Below, piece after piece: positions 1-9,214 of a stretch of DNA of 64,000 bases. How positions within the stretch are numbered: position 1 is the stretch's first letter; each line of letters opens with the position of its first letter. The notes beneath the pieces are model-generated. The model ran no database searches, was not told where the DNA came from, and saw nothing but the letters and a program-made list of their open reading frames with translations. Origin of the DNA: Belliella kenyensis (GTDB lineage Bacteria; Bacteroidota; Bacteroidia; Cytophagales; Cyclobacteriaceae); assembly GCF_022549675.1 (NCBI RefSeq), contig NZ_JAKZGR010000005.1, forward strand, positions 186,001 to 250,000. The letters run 5' to 3'. A program made the translations under genes and the position numbers.

Positions 1-1
1 A

Positions 2-1465
2 TCCTACGTGCATCAAAAGTCAGATGGGTACAGAGATCATAGTGCCGTGGATCGCAAGGTTTTTCAGCTTGCAGCACATATGAAGCCTTCTGAAAAGCAA
101 GAGTTATCCACACAGATTTTATATTCAGATTTGTTTTACGAAATACCCGGAGCGCTGACTACTGCTCAGTTGGAAGATAACCCCAGACAAGCAAGACCTG
201 GCTCAGTAGATCAAAATAGCTCTATTTCACAAAAATCCCTTTATGGTCTACTCTCTCACAAATACCAACTCACAGATCATGTGGATAACCATACATCGGT
301 TTTTGTTAGCACTACAGCATTTGAAAACCCATTTATATTAGATTACAAATCTGAAACGGCATTTAGCTATGGTGGTAGGACAAAGTTTACACGAAATGAC
401 CAGATAGGAAATGTACCAATCAGGATCATTGCTGGTGGAGAATATCAATACGGTAAGACCCTGGCTCAAAACTTTGGCAATAGAAACGGCCAAGCAGATA
501 CGGTTAGGTTTAGTGATGACTTGGTTACAACGCAAGCCTTTTTGTTCCAACAACTTGAATTGGAATTGACTAGTAATCTTTTGTTGACACTTGCTGCAAG
601 TCAGAACTTTTCTAAGTATGATATCAACAGAACAATCGACGCTAGTACCTTAGACCCTGCTGACAACAGCAGGAGATTTGACCCGATTGTCATTCCAAGG
701 ATAGCTTTGGCTTATAGAATCAACGATGCATCTGGAATACATGGTAGCATAAGCTCTGGCTTTTCTCCACCCAGTATAGATGAAGTCAGGACCAATGAAG
801 GGAGTATCAATTTGGCACTTGAGGCGGAGAGAGGAGTCAACTATGAGCTAGGCTATAGGATTAGCCATGGGATTTTCAATATTGATTTGGTTGGATTTTA
901 CTTCAAGCTAGATGAGACGATCACTACATTTACCAATGACCAAGGTGTGGTGCTTTTCCGCAATGCAGGTAACACCAATCAGCGAGGGATTGAAGCGCAA
1001 ATAGATTATGCACCATGGCGAAATCAGCAAAGTATAATACAGGAGTTGAAAATTAGCCATGCTTATACAGGTCAGTATTTTGAATTTGCTGATTTTGTTA
1101 GTGGAGGAAATGATTTTTCCGGAAATCAGCTTACAGGTGTATCACCTCACACCTTGGTCAATCAAGTAGACATTCGAAGTAAGTTAGGTATATACTTGAA
1201 TTTCACACACCAATATGTGGATAACCTACCTCTCAATGATGCCAATACCGTCTTTCAAGATGCTTATAACTTGGTGGGGAGCAGACTTGGTTGGAGACAA
1301 AGTGTAGCTAGTAGCTGGGATTTGGAAGCTTATGTGGGTGTGGATAACTTATTGGATGAATCCTATAGTCTTGGCAATGACCTCAATGCTTTTGCCAATA
1401 GATACTATCAGCCTGCACCAGGAAGAAATTATTATGGTGGAGTAAAAGTTGGGTATAGGTTTTAA
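2..1465 (+). CDS. TonB-dependent outer-membrane receptor, 3' part (5' end outside window)
   Basis: This is the C-terminal beta-barrel of a TonB-dependent receptor, which imports ferric siderophores or other large ligands across the outer membrane. The frame is already open at base 2 (SYVHQKSDGYRDHS, typical barrel sequence just after the plug), so the GTG at position 8 is not a real start and the gene is cut by the window edge. Visible barrel features are alternating amphipathic strands, the family segment NAGNTNQRGIEAQIDYAPW, VDNLLDESY near the end, and a terminal phenylalanine (GYRF) as needed for BAM-dependent insertion. The plug domain lies upstream, so the substrate cannot be judged; general resemblance is to the FecA/CirA type. 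Four DnaA-box-like nonamers fall inside this segment (see findings). The family call is safe, the ligand unknown. Confidence 0.9.
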   Translation, partial: SYVHQKSDGYRDHSAVDRKVFQLAAHMKPSEKQELSTQILYSDLFYEIPGALTTAQLEDNPRQARPGSVDQNSSISQKSLYGLLSHKYQLTDHVDNHTSVFVSTTAFENPFILDYKSETAFSYGGRTKFTRNDQIGNVPIRIIAGGEYQYGKTLAQNFGNRNGQADTVRFSDDLVTTQAFLFQQLELELTSNLLLTLAASQNFSKYDINRTIDASTLDPADNSRRFDPIVIPRIALAYRINDASGIHGSISSGFSPPSIDEVRTNEGSINLALEAERGVNYELGYRISHGIFNIDLVGFYFKLDETITTFTNDQGVVLFRNAGNTNQRGIEAQIDYAPWRNQQSIIQELKISHAYTGQYFEFADFVSGGNDFSGNQLTGVSPHTLVNQVDIRSKLGIYLNFTHQYVDNLPLNDANTVFQDAYNLVGSRLGWRQSVASSWDLEAYVGVDNLLDESYSLGNDLNAFANRYYQPAPGRNYYGGVKVGYRF

Positions 1466-1571
1466 TGTGAATAAAACCTAAAACATATCAAGGGAAATTT
1501 TAATAAAAAAGGAAACCAATTTTGCGCAACAAGCATTAAGTGTAAGATAGAAAAAGTATAAAATCCAGTAT

Positions 1572-2177
1572 ATGCAAAAACCAGATTTCAACATCGAAGA
1601 AGTAAATAAAATTATCCGTGGACGCAGGTCCATGTTTGTGGCACAATTCAAAGAAAATGATCCAGTCGACGATGCCATCATTGAAGAAATGCTCGAAAAT
1701 GCCAATTGGGCACCAACACATAAATTGACAGAGCCTTGGAGTTTTACAGTTTTTTCTGGTGATGGATTGGTGAAGTTTGCAGATTTTCAGGCAAATCTTT
1801 ACAAAGAAAGAGCTACCAAAAATGGTAATTTCATCGAAGCTACTTTTCAAAAATTCAAGGAAAATCCTTTGAAAGCCTCACATGTCATTGCGATCAAAAT
1901 GAAGCGTGACCTGCGGGCAAACCTTCCTGTGATGGAGGAAATAGCGGCGGTTTCTATGGCTGTGCAGAATATGTACCTTACTGCCTCTGCTCATGGGCTT
2001 GCAGCATATTGGGGAACTGGTGGGCCTACATTTTGGCCAGAAGCCAAGGAATGGTTTGGCTTGGGAGAGGAGGATATGTTGATGGGATTCTTCTACGTAG
2101 CAAAACCTGCTACTGACCGCTGGCCAGAAGGTCGCAGAAAGCCTATTGAAGATAAAGTGGAATGGGTAAAGGGGTAA
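1572..2177 (+). CDS. Nitroreductase family FMN oxidoreductase
   Basis: A 201-residue protein of the nitroreductase superfamily, compact FMN-binding NAD(P)H oxidoreductases of the cytoplasm, closest in look to the small YdjA-type group. The N-terminal RRS motif at residues 18-20 contacts the FMN phosphate. The segment ANWAPTHKLTEPW (about 45-57) is the usual 'APS/TH..pPW' signature, and AAYWGTGGP in the C-terminal half is the glycine-rich FMN loop. Length is normal for the family. It stands alone behind the TonB receptor, 106 bp away, and ends before a bidirectional terminator shared with the convergent DinB gene. The natural substrate cannot be told from sequence. Confidence 0.9.
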   Translation: MQKPDFNIEEVNKIIRGRRSMFVAQFKENDPVDDAIIEEMLENANWAPTHKLTEPWSFTVFSGDGLVKFADFQANLYKERATKNGNFIEATFQKFKENPLKASHVIAIKMKRDLRANLPVMEEIAAVSMAVQNMYLTASAHGLAAYWGTGGPTFWPEAKEWFGLGEEDMLMGFFYVAKPATDRWPEGRRKPIEDKVEWVKG

Positions 2178-2317
2178 ATATTTATTATAAGTATCCGCAA
2201 TTTTGCCTTCAAATATACTACCTTGATTTTCTCACTTCATCCGGATATTCATAGATATTAGATATTGAAATGGATATTTCATCACCTTGGTCTGTGGGGA
2301 CATAGACCTTGGAGTTC

Positions 2318-2346
2318 AAAAGCCGGGTTCATCCCGGCTTTTTTAT
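2318..2346. terminator. Bidirectional intrinsic terminator between convergent genes
   Basis: A 10-bp inverted repeat (aaaagccggg at 2318-2327, cccggctttt at 2333-2342) with a 5-nt loop is followed by a T run on the plus strand and preceded by A residues. It can therefore stop the plus-strand nitroreductase transcript and the minus-strand DinB transcript. A weaker stem, ggtctgtg/catagacc at about 2289-2308, lies just before it. Confidence 0.8.
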
Positions 2347-2876
2347 TAGAATGCGGTGAATCTTGGAGGCTCAATGCCATTGGCTCTGATGTAGGAAATC
2401 GCTGCTCCTCTGTGATGCGTGCAGTGATCATCTATTAGTCCCAATACCTGTCTTCTGCTTGCGTTATTTCCGAAAATATCAATTTTTTCGGCCAATTGGG
2501 CTTCTGTCAGTTTTGAAAATGTTGCCTTGCCATAATCATAGCATGCTTCTACATGGGCTTTTAGCTCAGCTTTTGTAGAAGGAATTTTCTCAAGATCAAT
2601 TCCCGATTCTTCGCCCATCAAAAAGCCACCACTGATTCCAACAATTGCTGAACTTAAGTGGGTCACTTGCTCGCTGAAACTCATGGCTGTCTCATGCGGT
2701 TTGTAGTTTTGCAGATCGTCTGGCATAGTTTCTACTACTGCTAGAGTCAATTTTTTGCCGTTTTCCCATTTCATCATAAACTCTTCCATGGTTGTTTGTG
2801 CATGGGAAGTGGTATGAAATACCAACATAAGCAAGATTAACATGCTGACATTTTTTAAACCATTCAATTTTTTCAT
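2346..2876 (-). CDS. DinB family protein with signal peptide
   Basis: A 176-residue secreted or periplasmic DinB-like four-helix bundle. Residues 1-27 form a signal peptide (MKKLNG..., hydrophobic LILLMLVF, cleavage near SHA-Q). The metal-binding pattern of the DinB/YfiT superfamily is present: His73 in VTHLSS, and His151 and His155 in DDHCTHHRG. Many relatives are uncharacterised metal-dependent thiol transferases; in low-GC Gram-positives some use bacillithiol, which is of note because a YtxJ gene lies 2.7 kb away. Convergent with the nitroreductase and divergent from gldD. The enzymatic reaction is unknown. Confidence 0.88.
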   Translation of the reverse strand: MKKLNGLKNVSMLILLMLVFHTTSHAQTTMEEFMMKWENGKKLTLAVVETMPDDLQNYKPHETAMSFSEQVTHLSSAIVGISGGFLMGEESGIDLEKIPSTKAELKAHVEACYDYGKATFSKLTEAQLAEKIDIFGNNASRRQVLGLIDDHCTHHRGAAISYIRANGIEPPRFTAF

Positions 2877-2953
2877 TGCTTCTATACTTTGTAGTTTTTT
2901 TTAAAGTTCGTCTTATTGGCATTCATTTCAAAGCATTTTGATAACTTTGAATC

Positions 2954-3544
2954 ATGTCAAGCAAGCTATTAAATAGTGTTTTGGTTCTTTTGTTTTTCTC
3001 CAGTTGCGGAAGTGATCACTTACCTCGACCAATGGGATATAATAGAATAGATCTACCTGAACATAGTTTTGAAAAATTAAAAGAAGGTTTTCCTTACAAA
3101 TTTGAAAAACCACAAGCAGCCTTAGTCGAAAAAGATTCCTTCAATCTCCAAAAGGATGATTGGATCAACCTTAACTATAAAGATATGGGTGCCAAAGTTC
3201 ATTTGACTTATCTTCCTCTCGGCAGGCAGGGTGGTGATGTCAAGCTTGTGCTAAGTGATGCGATCAACTTGACTGCTAAGCACCAGGTTAAAGCCTATGG
3301 GATCGAAGAGTCTGTCCTGATTACTCCTAAAGGCTATACAGGAGTCGTTGCAGAGTTATCTGGTGAAGTACCTACCCAGTTTCAGTTTTTTGTTACTGAT
3401 TCTACCAGTCACTTCCTGCGGGGAGCACTCTATTTTGATACTGCCATGAAGAATGATTCCCTGGCACCTGTGATCGAGCATATCAAAATAGATATGATGC
3501 ATTTGATCAATACTTTGGAGTTTGAAAAAAGTAAGATCAATTGA
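2954..3544 (+). CDS. gldD: Gliding motility lipoprotein GldD
   Basis: A 196-residue lipoprotein matching GldD, a Bacteroidota-specific component required for gliding and linked to type IX secretion in Flavobacterium johnsoniae. The lipobox FFSSCGS puts the lipidated cysteine near residue 19. The mature start RPMGYNRIDLPEHSF is the family hallmark (P..GY.RI.LP), followed by FPYKFEKP. In many flavobacteria gldD sits next to gldE and gldB-type genes; here neighbours are DinB and FAS1 genes, so the usual gld cluster is not kept. The start is the ATG giving a complete signal peptide. Confidence 0.88.
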   Translation: MSSKLLNSVLVLLFFSSCGSDHLPRPMGYNRIDLPEHSFEKLKEGFPYKFEKPQAALVEKDSFNLQKDDWINLNYKDMGAKVHLTYLPLGRQGGDVKLVLSDAINLTAKHQVKAYGIEESVLITPKGYTGVVAELSGEVPTQFQFFVTDSTSHFLRGALYFDTAMKNDSLAPVIEHIKIDMMHLINTLEFEKSKIN

Positions 3545-3643
3545 AAACATCCTTTATAATCAAATTGACACTGAATTATGTATAAACTTGTTTCACCCAA
3601 AGTATAAGTAGAAATTCTGCTCCAAACTATACTATTTTGATAT

Positions 3644-4987
3644 ATGAATAAAAATGCAATTTTATCTATCCTTTTTATAATCTCTCTTGTGGGAATATTC
3701 CCCTCATGCAATATCTATGATCTCCCACCTCAGGAAGAACTCTTTATCGTTGAAACCCTTGAGCGAGAAGGATATACGACTTTTGTTCGGGCTATAGACA
3801 GGGTGGGGCTAAGAGAAGACTTAACAGAACTAGGTCCATACACTATTTTTGCACCTGATGATGATGCATTTGCCACTTCATTGAGATCGTTGGGGTATGG
3901 TAGCTTAGAAGCTATACCACTTGAAAACCTTTTTGCACTGTTATCCTATCATATCAGTCCAGGTAGAAACTTAAGCACCATAGTGAATGATGGAGAACTC
4001 CAAACTTTCTTAGAAGATGCTCCGATTATTATCCGAAAAATAGACAAAGACCTAGTGATCAATGACTCTATACCTGTAACCCGAAGGGATATAGAAGCTC
4101 GAAATGGTGTAATTCACGGAATTAGCAAATCCCTATTACCTCCTTCCAACAATATAATAGACGTAGCCGAAAGGAATAATTTTTCCATATTTTTATCAGT
4201 CGTGGAAGCTGCAGAACTGAGGGAAAGACTCCAGCTTAATGGTCCATTTACTGTTTTCATTCCAAACAACACCGCCTTTACGCGCTACCTCAATGATATG
4301 GAAATTGACTTAGAAGAATTCCTAGATTCTGAGGAGTTAGAGATTTTTATTGATAATCACATCATAGATGGCATCATTCCATCCAATACAATTGAATCAG
4401 GAGAAATTATCAATCTGAATGAAAAGCCCATCTACACCAGTATCGCTCCAAATGGAGCCATTTGGATAAATGGCACTGTTAGGGTAATTGGCTCAAATCA
4501 AAGGGCTGACAATGGCATCGTGCACACCATTGATTACATTATCACTCCACCTACAGCAAACATGCTAGAAAAACTGACCTTAGACAATCAAAACAGTTCA
4601 GTGTCTTATAGTATCTTGTTGGAGGCTATAGAAATTGCAGGATTGTCTAACTTACTCAGTCGTGGATTTGAAGAGAATTTGACACTATTCGCTCCTAGTG
4701 ACGAAGCATTTGAAGCCTATTTTGATGAACTAGAGGTGTCAGGTATTAGACAGATCTCCTCAGAAGACCTACTTTCTTTACTTCAATATCACTTAGTTCC
4801 CAGCCGTAATTTTAGCCAAGATTTTAGAGAAGATGTTTCCCTACCGACTTTGATCCCTGGGCAAACACTGACAATCAGTCTGACTTCTCAGCGCATCAAT
4901 GATGTAGCTTTCTCTTCTAGCTACACTAATATACTGACTACCAATGGGTTGATCCATGGAATTGAAGCTGTATTAATTCCAGATTAA
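3644..4987 (+). CDS. Lipoprotein with three fasciclin (FAS1) domains
   Basis: A 447-residue surface or periplasmic lipoprotein (lipobox FPSCN near residue 22) built of three FAS1 domains, a fold linked to adhesion and to matrix or carbohydrate contact. Each repeat carries the H1 motif (LGPYTIFAPDDDAF, LNGPFTVFIPNNTAF, NLTLFAPSDEAF, at about 65, 198 and 343) and the H2-like end (NGVIHGISKSLLPP, NGIVHTIDYIITPP, NGLIHGIEAVLIPD). The three copies are diverged, so this is an old triplication. It is a single gene; partners are not evident. Confidence 0.92.
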   Translation: MNKNAILSILFIISLVGIFPSCNIYDLPPQEELFIVETLEREGYTTFVRAIDRVGLREDLTELGPYTIFAPDDDAFATSLRSLGYGSLEAIPLENLFALLSYHISPGRNLSTIVNDGELQTFLEDAPIIIRKIDKDLVINDSIPVTRRDIEARNGVIHGISKSLLPPSNNIIDVAERNNFSIFLSVVEAAELRERLQLNGPFTVFIPNNTAFTRYLNDMEIDLEEFLDSEELEIFIDNHIIDGIIPSNTIESGEIINLNEKPIYTSIAPNGAIWINGTVRVIGSNQRADNGIVHTIDYIITPPTANMLEKLTLDNQNSSVSYSILLEAIEIAGLSNLLSRGFEENLTLFAPSDEAFEAYFDELEVSGIRQISSEDLLSLLQYHLVPSRNFSQDFREDVSLPTLIPGQTLTISLTSQRINDVAFSSSYTNILTTNGLIHGIEAVLIPD

Positions 4988-5034
4988 ATGCTGCTGATAA
5001 TTTGTTCTAAATAGGAAAAATCAATGTAATAGAC

Positions 5035-5370
5035 TCAAACTTGACGCATCACCTCCGCATAGCTAATACCCATATGACTTTGATCAAAAAATGCTTTACC
5101 ATCCTTTATCAAGATCACTTGTGGACTTTCATGATCAACAGCAAACTTCGATGCGACCGAATTAGAAATATCTCGATAAGCAATCAAATCTAAATAATAT
5201 GGGGTCAGTTTATTGGTATCTTCCTCTTTCCAGTTTCTCTTGAATCTATCCAAAGCCATACTACTGATAGAGCATCTGGTCGAATGCTTAAAAATCATCA
5301 CTGGAGTAGTTTCACTTAAAGAAATAATCTCCTCAATTTGTGCGGGGTTGTTTAATACTTTCCAGTTCAT
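5035..5370 (-). CDS. ytxJ: Bacillithiol system redox-active protein YtxJ
   Basis: A 111-residue thioredoxin-fold monothiol protein of the YtxJ family, thought to act as a bacilliredoxin/glutaredoxin-like protein in bacillithiol-using bacteria, including many Bacteroidota. The active-site segment FKHSTRCSIS places the single cysteine at residue 33, and HESPQVILIKDGKAF supplies the cis-proline typical of thioredoxin folds. Size is normal. It is transcribed alone, opposite to both neighbours. Its presence suggests the organism uses bacillithiol, though no synthesis gene (bshA/B/C) lies in this window. Confidence 0.88.
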   Translation of the reverse strand: MNWKVLNNPAQIEEIISLSETTPVMIFKHSTRCSISSMALDRFKRNWKEEDTNKLTPYYLDLIAYRDISNSVASKFAVDHESPQVILIKDGKAFFDQSHMGISYAEVMRQV

Positions 5371-5490
5371 AAGTTTTATTAACAGTTTAGAATGCTATTT
5401 GCTACATCAAATCCAAGGAATTCTTCGTTAAAATAGTTCCTTTGTATGTTTGAATTCAAAATACACATGCTAGAAATCAAGTCCTTATTT

Positions 5491-6882
5491 ATGAAAAATA
5501 CGCTCAGAGTCATAGTTATACTATTTGTTTTTTCGGGATGTAAAAGTATCAATCCAAGCAAGCCAAAATATGTAGGTGAGCCGGTGATTTTACCCAAAGC
5601 AACTTCTGAGATCAATATCCCAATAGAAATACCACTCTCACAAATTGAAAGATCGATAAACGATGCACTTCAGGCTTCACTTTTTGCAGACAGAGGACTA
5701 GATTTAGGTGGAGGATTCATGGCAGATATCGATGTAAACAAAACTGGTATAGCTAAACTTCAATCCAAAGGTTCAAACAAGGTGTCATTGGCGCTACCTA
5801 TGAATATGGCTGGCAATTTAAAGTTTGAAAAGCGAATCTTTGGTCAAAATTTAAACACAGCCATTCCTTTCAATGAAAACCTAATTCCAGAAATTAGTTT
5901 TGTACCCAAAATTGGATCTGATTGGGATTTTTCATTACAAAACATCAATATTGAGGGATATGGGAGATCCATGAAGTACAACCTACTAGGATTTGAAATA
6001 GACCTTGATCCCATAATCAGAAAGCATTTGCAAAAAATGCTTGACAACCAATTGGACTTGAACAAATTTGGCAGGTTTGATTTCAAATCATTAGCCTCAG
6101 AAGCTTGGGACTCCTTTTCAAATCCCATAGAACTACAGCAGGATGGTGTCACAGCCTATATCTATTCACAACCTTCGAAGCTAAAAGTCACTGAAGAAAT
6201 CACATCAGATCAAAAGCTAAAGCTATACCTGGGTATAGAGGGAGAAGTGTTCTCGCAAGTAGGAACTAAGCCATTGCTTACCAAAAAACCTCTTCCTAAC
6301 CTTCTGCCAAATGAAAGTAAAGAAAACAAAATAGATATCATGATCCCCCTAGCCATTAGCTATGGGGATCTTGATCAGTATTTGATAGAAAATTTTGAAG
6401 GGCAAAGATTCAGAACTGATAAAAATACGTTACTCGAAGTATCGAATATCTCTTCTCAAAGCTACGGAGACAGAATTTTGCTTCATATGGACTTCAAAGC
6501 AATTCGAAGAAACCGCAAAGAGATCAAAGGGGAAATGTACCTCGTAGGCAAACCTACATTCGATATTGGAACAGAGGCTATTCGATTTGATGAAATTGAG
6601 TTTGACATTCAGACTAAAAACATCCTCGCCAGAAGTGCTACTTGGATGAAACAAGCTCAAGTACTTAATCAAATCAAAAAAAAGGCAAACTATCCAATAG
6701 GTGAATACCTCAATGAAGCTCGGCGAGAACTAAGACTACAAGGTCAGCTGCGAACTGAATTTGCTGACTTTTCCCTCATCAATCCTCAGCTAGATGTGGA
6801 AGGAATATACTGCACCGAAGAGGATATCAGGATATATTTGAGATCTACTGGCGAAATGAATGTGAAAGTAAGGGCATTTTGA
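5491..6882 (+). CDS. DUF4403 family lipoprotein
   Basis: A 463-residue lipoprotein of the DUF4403 family. I chose the ATG at 5491 because it gives a proper signal peptide and lipobox (MKNTLRVIVILFVFSGCKS, cysteine near residue 17); the upstream ATG at 5446 would add 15 residues with no export signal. Family features are PIEIPLSQIERSINDAL near the N-terminus, LLGFEIDLDPIIRKHL in the middle and YCTEEDIRIYLRSTG at the end, in a repeated beta-rich arrangement sometimes compared with lipid-binding TULIP folds. No biochemical role is established. It is transcribed alone, divergent from ytxJ. Confidence 0.85.
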   Translation: MKNTLRVIVILFVFSGCKSINPSKPKYVGEPVILPKATSEINIPIEIPLSQIERSINDALQASLFADRGLDLGGGFMADIDVNKTGIAKLQSKGSNKVSLALPMNMAGNLKFEKRIFGQNLNTAIPFNENLIPEISFVPKIGSDWDFSLQNINIEGYGRSMKYNLLGFEIDLDPIIRKHLQKMLDNQLDLNKFGRFDFKSLASEAWDSFSNPIELQQDGVTAYIYSQPSKLKVTEEITSDQKLKLYLGIEGEVFSQVGTKPLLTKKPLPNLLPNESKENKIDIMIPLAISYGDLDQYLIENFEGQRFRTDKNTLLEVSNISSQSYGDRILLHMDFKAIRRNRKEIKGEMYLVGKPTFDIGTEAIRFDEIEFDIQTKNILARSATWMKQAQVLNQIKKKANYPIGEYLNEARRELRLQGQLRTEFADFSLINPQLDVEGIYCTEEDIRIYLRSTGEMNVKVRAF

Positions 6883-7072
6883 TCGTAGCCTGATTGCAAA
6901 AGGATCGAGTGGGGCTTTCCTCACAAGCATCAATCATCCTGCTTTCCAAAATCTAAAATCCTTTGAGTTTTCAAATGGATAACCCTGACTTAGTAAATGA
7001 ATTTCTTGAAGTAATATCTTGAAGTTTTTTAGGTAAAAAAACTATATGGATTTTGAATAGTTATACAAGCGA

Positions 7073-8545
7073 ATGAAAAAAAAAGTAATCATAATAGGTT
7101 CTGGAATAGCAGGGATAGCTGCATCTATCAGGATGGCTATAGCTGGGTGTGAGGTGGAAGTGTTTGAGGCAAATACCTATCCAGGAGGCAAGCTTTCAGA
7201 GATCACGCTTGGAAGGTATCGATTTGATGCTGGCCCTTCCCTATTTACTTTACCTGAACAAGTTGAAGAACTTTTCACCCTTGCAGGCCAAGATGTTAAT
7301 GATCATTTCAAATTTAAGAAGTTAGACATTACATGTCAGTACTTTTGGGAAAATGGTCAACGAGTTAGAGCTTTTGGAGACATTGAAAAGTTTGCTGAAG
7401 AAATGAATACCAAAATTGGTGAGCCAGTCGTCAATATTCGAAAAGCATTGCAAAGTGCAGCCTACATCTATGAGCACCTGTCACCACTTTTTATGCATAG
7501 ATCACTTCACAAGTGGAACACCTGGATGAATCCTCATGCGCTTAGAAGCTATCTCAAAATGGGCAAGCTAGGGATTTTTGATACCATGAATGCAGCAAAT
7601 GAAAAACTATTTGAAAAAGATAAAACCATACAGCTATTCAATCGCTACGCAACCTACAATGGTTCCAATCCTTATCAGACACCCGCCACATTGAACATCA
7701 TTCCTCATTTGGAATTTAATATCGGAGCTTTTTTCCCAGAAAAAGGAATGCATGATATCACTCTAAGTCTGTATAAGTTATCAAAGGATTTAGGGGTAAA
7801 ATATCACTTCGGACAAAAAGTCACTGAAATACTGGTAAAAGATAAAAGAGCCTATGGTATCGCCATAGACAAAATGGAACACCGAGCAGATACTATCATC
7901 AACAATATGGACATGGTGAATGCTTACAAAACAATACTTAAAAATCAATACCAACCTACTAAATTACTCAATCAACCCAAATCGAGCTCTGCTTTGATTT
8001 TCTATTGGGGAATAAAGAAGCATTTTCCTGAATTAGAGCTTCACAATATCCTATTCAGTGATGCTTATCAGAAGGAGTTTGAGCATATTTTCCACCAAAA
8101 AACTATTTACAAAGATCCTACGATATATATCAACATCACCTCAGTTCACAAGCCGGATGATGCACCTGAAGGAGGGATGAATTGGTTCACCATGATCAAT
8201 GTACCCAACAATCAAGGACAAAACTGGGACAATTTGATCCAAGAAGCTAGGCAAAATATCATCCATAAAGTAAATCGTATACTGAACACAGATATCGAAT
8301 CACTGATAGAAGTTGAAGAAGTGCTAGATCCAAGATCAATCGAACTCAAGACATCTTCAGCTCAGGGTTCATTATATGGAAACAGCTCCAATAACAAGTA
8401 TGCGGCATTTCTCAGGCACGCTAACTTTTCTTCAAGCATCAAAAACTTATATTTCTGTGGTGGAAGTGTACATCCTGGAGGCGGCATACCACTTTGCTTA
8501 CTTTCTGCCAAAATCATGGCAGAAATGGCTCTCAAGCATCAATGA
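7073..8545 (+). CDS. Phytoene desaturase-family carotenoid oxidoreductase (CrtI/CrtD type)
   Basis: A 490-residue FAD-dependent desaturase or isomerase of carotenoid biosynthesis. The N-terminus has the Rossmann motif IIGSGIAGIAASIRMAIAG (GxGxxG) and E-loop EVFEANTYPGGK, then the family segment FDAGPSLFT; the C-terminus carries FCGGSVHPGGGIPLCLLSAK, the bacterial CrtI-type FAD-binding signature. No crtB, crtZ or crtY lies nearby. In this order a CrtI acting on phytoene and a paralogue CrtD (1-hydroxycarotenoid 3,4-desaturase) are both common; a copy separated from crtB is more often the CrtD-like one, but that is inference. The last 7 bp overlap the convergent MaoC gene. Confidence 0.87.
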   Translation: MKKKVIIIGSGIAGIAASIRMAIAGCEVEVFEANTYPGGKLSEITLGRYRFDAGPSLFTLPEQVEELFTLAGQDVNDHFKFKKLDITCQYFWENGQRVRAFGDIEKFAEEMNTKIGEPVVNIRKALQSAAYIYEHLSPLFMHRSLHKWNTWMNPHALRSYLKMGKLGIFDTMNAANEKLFEKDKTIQLFNRYATYNGSNPYQTPATLNIIPHLEFNIGAFFPEKGMHDITLSLYKLSKDLGVKYHFGQKVTEILVKDKRAYGIAIDKMEHRADTIINNMDMVNAYKTILKNQYQPTKLLNQPKSSSALIFYWGIKKHFPELELHNILFSDAYQKEFEHIFHQKTIYKDPTIYINITSVHKPDDAPEGGMNWFTMINVPNNQGQNWDNLIQEARQNIIHKVNRILNTDIESLIEVEEVLDPRSIELKTSSAQGSLYGNSSNNKYAAFLRHANFSSSIKNLYFCGGSVHPGGGIPLCLLSAKIMAEMALKHQ

Positions 8546-9003
8546 AAGTGATATAGGAAAACTAAAACACCAGAAAATGCTGGCTTCTTTTGACCTTTGA
8601 TTTCAAGCTTTACATTAACCTCAGCCTTTACTGTTCCTCTTAAGTTTACTACTGACTTGAGGTTGGCATTGAGTCTTACTTCATTGTTCACCAATACAGG
8701 CTGCGCAAACCTTAGGCTTTCGATACCATAATTGATCATCATCTTTAGGTTATGAACTTCAACGATCTGGCCCCAAAGATATGGTACTAGAGACAAAGTC
8801 AGGTAACCATGGGCTATGGTATCTCCAAATGCACCTTCGGCTTTGGCTTTTTCAGGATTTGTGTGGATCCACTGATGATCTAATGTAGCCGTCGCAAATT
8901 GGTTGATCTGCTCTTGTGTGATTTGGTGATATCCTGAAGTGCCTAAGTCTTGGCCAATAAACTTTTCAAATGCTTCGAAGCTCCCGATTTTTACTAAACT
9001 CAT
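8539..9003 (-). CDS. MaoC family dehydratase
   Basis: A 154-residue hot-dog-fold enoyl-CoA hydratase. The hydratase motif is clear: D and H in TLDHQWIHTNPEKA, followed by FGDTIAHGYLTLSL, the active-site helix of the (R)-specific hydratases (PhaJ/MaoC). The start is placed at the ATG at 9001-9003 (MSLVKIGSFEAF) because family members start there and the upstream 46 codons read as non-homologous leader. The 3' end overlaps the carotenoid gene by 7 bp in convergent orientation. The substrate is unknown; acyl-CoA is likely. Confidence 0.9.
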   Translation of the reverse strand: MSLVKIGSFEAFEKFIGQDLGTSGYHQITQEQINQFATATLDHQWIHTNPEKAKAEGAFGDTIAHGYLTLSLVPYLWGQIVEVHNLKMMINYGIESLRFAQPVLVNNEVRLNANLKSVVNLRGTVKAEVNVKLEIKGQKKPAFSGVLVFLYHFH

Positions 9004-9214
9004 GCTGCTATGTTTTAAAAGGTCTAAAGGTACAAAATTTCCCCCAAAATGGATTTGAATAAAGCTTCTTTCATTAAAACTTGTACAAGGCTTAAAAAAA
9101 ATGTTGTATATATGTGTAAAAACTTTAGAAAGGTATCTCAATTATTAAGTTTTTGAGACTCATAACCAATAGCGCTATTATTACGAATGTACAGACTCAC
9201 CAACCGAAAACAAT

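Noticed and set aside
1536-1850. 104-residue minus-strand frame at the nitroreductase start
   Set aside because: Antisense to the nitroreductase; no homology-like features.
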